Assembly: GCA_964578835.1 (NCBI GenBank)
Contig: CAZOEL010000005.1
Span: 1-64,000, forward strand
Length of the DNA stretch: 64,000 bases
Source: CAZOEL01 sp964578835
GTDB taxonomy: Bacteria > Desulfobacterota > Syntrophobacteria > Syntrophobacterales > Syntrophobacteraceae
Reading direction: 5' to 3'
How positions within the stretch are numbered: position 1 is the stretch's first letter; every line of letters starts with the position of its first letter. The translations under genes and the position numbers were made by a program. The notes under the pieces were generated by a model, which was given only the letters and a program-made list of their open reading frames with translations, was not told the DNA's origin and made no database searches. Positions 60,202 to 64,000 of this stretch are shown piece after piece.

Positions 60202-61152
60202 ATGATTGAAGTGGAGGGACTGACAAAATTCTACGGCCCGCTTGCCGCCATACGGGATGTGAGCTTCCAGGTGGAAAAGGGTGAAGTCGTGGGATTCCTT
60301 GGACCTAACGGCGCAGGAAAATCCACGACTATCCGCATTCTTACATGCTATATGCCTCCTACTGCGGGAGCTGCGAAAATCGACGGTTTGGACTGTTTCG
60401 AACAGTCTTTGGAAGTGCGCAAGAGGATCGGTTATCTTCCTGAAAATGTGCCGCTCTATCATGATCTGCCCGTATCGCGATTCCTGCGTTTCGCCGCCGG
60501 AGCCAAAGGAGTCGACGGCAGAAACGTCGAGGCCGAGACGAAAAGAGTCATCGGAATATGTGGGCTTGAAAAAGTGGCCAATCGCATCATAGGCCACCTC
60601 TCCAAAGGGTATAAGCAGCGCGTTGGACTTGCTCAGGCTCTGCTCAACAATCCTTCGGTGCTCGTCCTCGATGAGCCCACCATTGGACTCGATCCGACTC
60701 AAATTATCGAGATTCGCCATCTGATCCAGGAATTGCGCCAGGAGCGCACAATTCTTTTGAGCAGCCACATATTGCCTGAAGTTGCGCAGTTGTGTCAGCG
60801 AGTCATGATCATCAACAAAGGACGGATCGTAGCGACCGATACTCCTGCAAATCTCACGAGTCAGCTGCAGAAATCGGCTCAAATTCAGCTGGAGCTCCAG
60901 GGCGAGGCCTGGGACCTGATTCCCATCATCGAGGGGATAGAGGGAGTCCAAAGGGTTGCGACCCGTCAGGAAGACCATCACAAGCTTCTGGTTGAAACCG
61001 ACAGGAGCCGGGACCTTCGGCCGGAAATTGCTCGAGCCGTTATTGAACGCGGTCTTGACCTTCTGGAATTGAAGCTCGTGGACTTGAGTCTCGAAGACAT
61101 CTTCATGCAATTGGTGACGGAAGAGCCGTCTCAGGAGGAATCTCAATCATGA
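60202..61152 (+). CDS. ABC transporter ATP-binding protein (GldA-like)
   Basis: 316 residues. Walker A GPNGAGKST, signature LSKGYKQRVGLAQALL, Walker B VLVLDEPTIGLDP, and HILPEVAQLC. The C-terminal 80 residues are specific to the GldA/YadG-type exporters. Overlaps the permease by 4 bp. Forms a complex with the permease and GldG-like protein that follow. Confidence 0.92.
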   Translation: MIEVEGLTKFYGPLAAIRDVSFQVEKGEVVGFLGPNGAGKSTTIRILTCYMPPTAGAAKIDGLDCFEQSLEVRKRIGYLPENVPLYHDLPVSRFLRFAAGAKGVDGRNVEAETKRVIGICGLEKVANRIIGHLSKGYKQRVGLAQALLNNPSVLVLDEPTIGLDPTQIIEIRHLIQELRQERTILLSSHILPEVAQLCQRVMIINKGRIVATDTPANLTSQLQKSAQIQLELQGEAWDLIPIIEGIEGVQRVATRQEDHHKLLVETDRSRDLRPEIARAVIERGLDLLELKLVDLSLEDIFMQLVTEEPSQEESQS

Positions 61153-61919
61153 AAGGCTTTTGGTCGTTATACAGAAAAGAGCTCTACAGCCTCTTCGCTT
61201 CTCCGATCTTCTATGTCGTAGCCTTTACTTTCCTTATCATTTCCGGCTACTTTTTTTGGGCCGCCATGATCTATTTCAACCTCATGAGCTTCCAGGCCGC
61301 CCAGAACCCCTTTATGGCCAAGCAGCTCAATCTCACCGATATGGTCTTGCGTCCGTTTTTCATGGATTTGAGCATTGTATTGCTGCTGATTTCTCCGTTG
61401 CTGACGATGAGGCTCTATGCCGAGGAGCGCAAGGCTGGGACCATCGAATTGCTCTTTACTTATCCCATCTCTGATCGTGCGACCCTGCTTGCCAAGTTTG
61501 CCGCGGTCGTCAGCGCCTATTTCGTTATTCTTGCGGGAACCCTTCCTGGAATGCTCTTTCTCGAGTATATCGGCGACCCTCCCTGGCAGCCGATTTTGAG
61601 CGGATACCTCGGCGTATTTCTTCTTGGAAGCTCTTTTTTATCCATCGGACTCTTTACCTCCTCTCTCACTCAAAACCAGATAATAGCCGCAGTCCTCTCT
61701 TTTGGGGCGCTGCTGATGTTCTGGATCATTGGATGGGTGCAATCCATCGTTCCCACCGCCGCGGCAAGTTTTGTCGAATACCTGTCGATCACAAAACATT
61801 TCGATAGCTTCACCAAAGGAGTTTTGGATTCGCGCGATCTTCTGTATTACCTGCTCTTCATCCTTCTGTTTCTCTTTTGTACCTTGAGACAAATGGAATC
61901 CTATCGCTGGAGAGGTTGA
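61149..61919 (+). CDS. ABC-2 type permease (GldF-like)
   Basis: 256 residues with about six transmembrane helices (IFYVVAFTFLIISGYFFWAA, SIVLLLISPLLTMRLYAEER with the conserved 'LLTMRLYAEERKAGTIELL' loop). Typical partner of the preceding ATPase. Close to the GldG-like gene, 27 bp after the stop. Confidence 0.9.
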   Translation: MKGFWSLYRKELYSLFASPIFYVVAFTFLIISGYFFWAAMIYFNLMSFQAAQNPFMAKQLNLTDMVLRPFFMDLSIVLLLISPLLTMRLYAEERKAGTIELLFTYPISDRATLLAKFAAVVSAYFVILAGTLPGMLFLEYIGDPPWQPILSGYLGVFLLGSSFLSIGLFTSSLTQNQIIAAVLSFGALLMFWIIGWVQSIVPTAAASFVEYLSITKHFDSFTKGVLDSRDLLYYLLFILLFLFCTLRQMESYRWRG

Positions 61920-61946
61920 GGATAACGGCGCTAAGAAAGGAATGCG

Positions 61947-63377
61947 ATGTCAGCCAAGAACAAACGCCGTCGTATGTTGACCTACGGCTCCAATACACTG
62001 GTTTCTTCATTGTTTTTTATAGGGATATTGATCTTTGTGGCTCTCATTGCCGAACGCCACCCATGGCGCGTCGATCTTACGGAATCCGGCGCATACAGCC
62101 TTTCCGAGAAAACTAGGAACATATTGAAATCGCTTGATAAACCGATACAGATCAAGGCTTTTTTCTCCAGCGTTGCGCCCGAGCAGTCGAAAGCGAAGGA
62201 GCTCCTCGAAACCTATCGGTACTATAGCAAAAATGTAAATTACGAGCTCATCGATCCAGATCGTGAGCCGGATGTCGCCCGGCGTTATGAGGTGCGTACA
62301 TACGGGACTTTGGTTGTGGAGGGCTTCGATAAGAAACAAGCCATTCAGACAGCCGACGAGGAGGCCATTACCAACGCCATCTTCAAATTAAGCCGAAACG
62401 AGGAAAAGAAGGTCTATTTTCTAAAAGGTCATGGCGAGCGCTCCTTAGAGGATATGGAAAGGGGAGGGTATTCCAGCGTCAAAGAGGCTCTTCAGAAGGA
62501 GAATTATGTTGTCGAGGAGTTGAGCCTTCTGCAGCAGGAACGGACGCCGGAGGATGCCGCTCTCATCATTGTGGCGGGTCCGGAGAAAAAACTCTTCGAT
62601 CAGGAATTGAATAGTTTGAAAGCCTTCCTCGGCCATGGCGGCAAGCTCATGGTGCTGCTCGATCCTTTCAAAGACTCAGGCATGGACGATTTCTTGAAGG
62701 GATATGGCATAGAGGCCAGGAATGACATAGTGATAGATAAGCTGAGCCGTGTTTTTGGCGGCAGCTACCTTACCCCTGTGGTCATGGAGTACGGACAGCA
62801 TAAGATCAGTCAGGGCTTCGGAGTAGCGACATTCTATCCGGAAGCGAGATCGATTGTTCCTCTAAAGGATGCTCCCCAAGGGGTATCAACCGAAATCATC
62901 GCCTCCACTTCCGAGAATGCCTGGGCTGAAACCAATATAACCCTTCTCAATCAGGGCGAGGCTGCCTTCGACGAGAAGGAAGACTCTCCAGGGCCGGTTC
63001 CATTGGTGGCGATCGCTCAGATAGAATCTCAAAAGCCGGAAAGCGTAGAGGAAAAGAACGCCGACAATCAGGATGCAGAATCGAATAAATCCGATAAGGG
63101 GGACAAAAGCTATCTTCTGGTCGCCGGCGATTCGAACTTTATCGACAATGCAAACTTCGGGCTTTCCGGCAACGGCGACTTTTTCCTCAATATGGTCAAT
63201 TTTCTTGCGGAAGAAGAACATCTCATCACCATCGAGCCCAGCGAAAAATCGGCCCGTCCGCTCCTCATGACGCAACCTCAGGGTCAGATGCTGTTTTGGC
63301 TGGTTATGGTTTTGACTCCCCTTCTTGTCCTTTTAGCCGGTTTTGTGGTGTTTCGCATCCGGAGGTCCCAGCGATGA
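61947..63377 (+). CDS. GldG-like ABC transport component
   Basis: 476 residues. N-terminal helix TLVSSLFFIGILIFVALIAE, a large periplasmic domain (WRVDLTESGAYSLSEKTRNI, VYFLKGHGERSL and MVLLDPF blocks typical of the 'ABC-type uncharacterized transport' family) and a C-terminal helix LFWLVMVLTPLLVLLAGFVV. It carries a Glu/Asp/Lys-rich stretch near residues 360-390. Overlaps the next gene by 4 bp. Confidence 0.9.
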   Translation: MSAKNKRRRMLTYGSNTLVSSLFFIGILIFVALIAERHPWRVDLTESGAYSLSEKTRNILKSLDKPIQIKAFFSSVAPEQSKAKELLETYRYYSKNVNYELIDPDREPDVARRYEVRTYGTLVVEGFDKKQAIQTADEEAITNAIFKLSRNEEKKVYFLKGHGERSLEDMERGGYSSVKEALQKENYVVEELSLLQQERTPEDAALIIVAGPEKKLFDQELNSLKAFLGHGGKLMVLLDPFKDSGMDDFLKGYGIEARNDIVIDKLSRVFGGSYLTPVVMEYGQHKISQGFGVATFYPEARSIVPLKDAPQGVSTEIIASTSENAWAETNITLLNQGEAAFDEKEDSPGPVPLVAIAQIESQKPESVEEKNADNQDAESNKSDKGDKSYLLVAGDSNFIDNANFGLSGNGDFFLNMVNFLAEEEHLITIEPSEKSARPLLMTQPQGQMLFWLVMVLTPLLVLLAGFVVFRIRRSQR

Positions 63378-64000
63378 AATGGCGCCATTCTGTTCTCTAC
63401 CTGCTGATTTTGCTCCTGGTGGGAGGGTATTTTTATTACTTCGAAGTGGTCAAAAAAGGGCGGGACGAGGCTGCCGAAAAGGAAAGCAAGCGAGTCCTGA
63501 TCTTCGATCCCGCTAAGGTTCCACGCATTGAAATTTATTCGAAGGATAAGCCCGCCGTCGCGCTCGAGAAGGATGGCGAGTGGAGGATTGTCGAGCCTCT
63601 TCGGACCGGGGTCGAAAAAGGCGCGTTGGAAAGCTTTATCGGAGCGCTCGAGAGTCTTGAAGCCGAACGGATAGTGGCCGAGTCGGGCGATGATCTGAAG
63701 AGATATGGCTTGGAGCAGCCGTCGCTTAAAATACGTTTTAAATCTGGCGAGAATTGGTCTGAGCTTCTGTTGGGAGACAAAAATCCCCTTGGGGGCGGGT
63801 ACTACGCCAAGAGCAGCGATAAGAGCAGAATAGCGCTCATTGCCGAAGGGAATTGGTCCGTCTTGAATAAAGACGCTGAAGGACTCAGGCGCCGTGCCCT
63901 CTTTACCTTTCAGACCCATGACGTAAAGGCTGCGGCTATCGCCTGGAAAGAAGGCGGGAGCGTAAGTGTCGAGCTGCGTGAGGATGGGAAAACATGGGTT
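63374..64000 (+). CDS. DUF4340 protein (3' end outside window)
   Basis: The first 209 codons are visible. One N-terminal membrane helix (SVLYLLILLLVGGYFYYF) is followed by DUF4340 repeats: RVLIFDPAKVPRIEIYSKDK, then VALEKDGEWRIVEPL and LKRYGLEQPSLKIRF. Such proteins regularly follow GldG. ATG 63374 overlaps the GldG stop (ATGA). No stop before base 64000. Confidence 0.85.
   Translation, partial: MKWRHSVLYLLILLLVGGYFYYFEVVKKGRDEAAEKESKRVLIFDPAKVPRIEIYSKDKPAVALEKDGEWRIVEPLRTGVEKGALESFIGALESLEAERIVAESGDDLKRYGLEQPSLKIRFKSGENWSELLLGDKNPLGGGYYAKSSDKSRIALIAEGNWSVLNKDAEGLRRRALFTFQTHDVKAAAIAWKEGGSVSVELREDGKTWV

Overview
The window is a chromosomal segment of a Gram-negative, probably anaerobic bacterium. 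The gene content suggests a Desulfobacterota (deltaproteobacterial) lineage close to Syntrophobacter-like sulfate reducers or syntrophs. The pointers are a Wolinella-type quinol:fumarate reductase in C-A-B order, an acyl-CoA dehydrogenase with an EtfA carrying an N-terminal ferredoxin domain, a TrpB2-type tryptophan synthase beta chain, a corrinoid methyltransferase operon, and outer-membrane barrels and lipoproteins. The taxonomic call is inference: there is no rRNA in the window and no search was run.

Layout. 1-0.9 kb is the edge of an integrated element: a tyrosine integrase whose 5' end lies outside the window, next to the 3' end of a tRNA-Thr. 1.2-1.9 kb is a scar where the 5' end of a pstS-like gene is joined out of frame to the 3' end of another gene. 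2.0-8.1 kb is a tight operon: 4-oxalocrotonate-tautomerase-like protein, ABC ATPase, permease, two tandem NMT1/THI5-type binding proteins, an MtaA/CmuA-like methyltransferase fused to a corrinoid domain, and a MetH-activation-like protein. It looks like uptake plus cobalamin-dependent methyl transfer for an unknown substrate. 9.1-13.2 kb holds a P2C (Na,K-ATPase-like) cation ATPase coupled to two RCK/TrkA-type proteins. 13.7-18.4 kb has a KAS III enzyme, alanine dehydrogenase, and trpB2 behind a classical attenuator with a Trp-Trp-Trp leader peptide.

18.4-21.9 kb is a looser zone with a small outer-membrane barrel, two palindromic repeat elements, a P-loop kinase, a small membrane protein and an Asp-rich exported protein. 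21.9-28.3 kb is on the minus strand: radA, frdBAC, a MOSC protein and a lipoprotein L,D-transpeptidase. 28.7-35.6 kb carries envelope proteins, a Cache/PAS histidine kinase with a degraded ATP-binding domain, and gltX.

35.7-49.8 kb is a long plus-strand housekeeping run: yceD-like, rpmF, plsX, an acyl-CoA dehydrogenase with etfB-etfA, fabG, fabF, rpiB, glyA, ribD, ribE, ribBA, ribH and nusB. 50-64 kb holds a lysozyme-like protein, a radical SAM/deacetylase pair, an RlmL-like methyltransferase, small regulators, a PduO-type adenosyltransferase, rpoZ, dnaJ and a GldA-GldF-GldG-DUF4340 ABC system that runs off the end.

The most unusual pieces are the transporter/corrinoid operon, the P-type ATPase with two RCK partners, the Trp attenuator in front of an orphan trpB2, the acyl-CoA dehydrogenase/Etf block inside a fatty-acid synthesis cluster, and several nested palindromic repeats.
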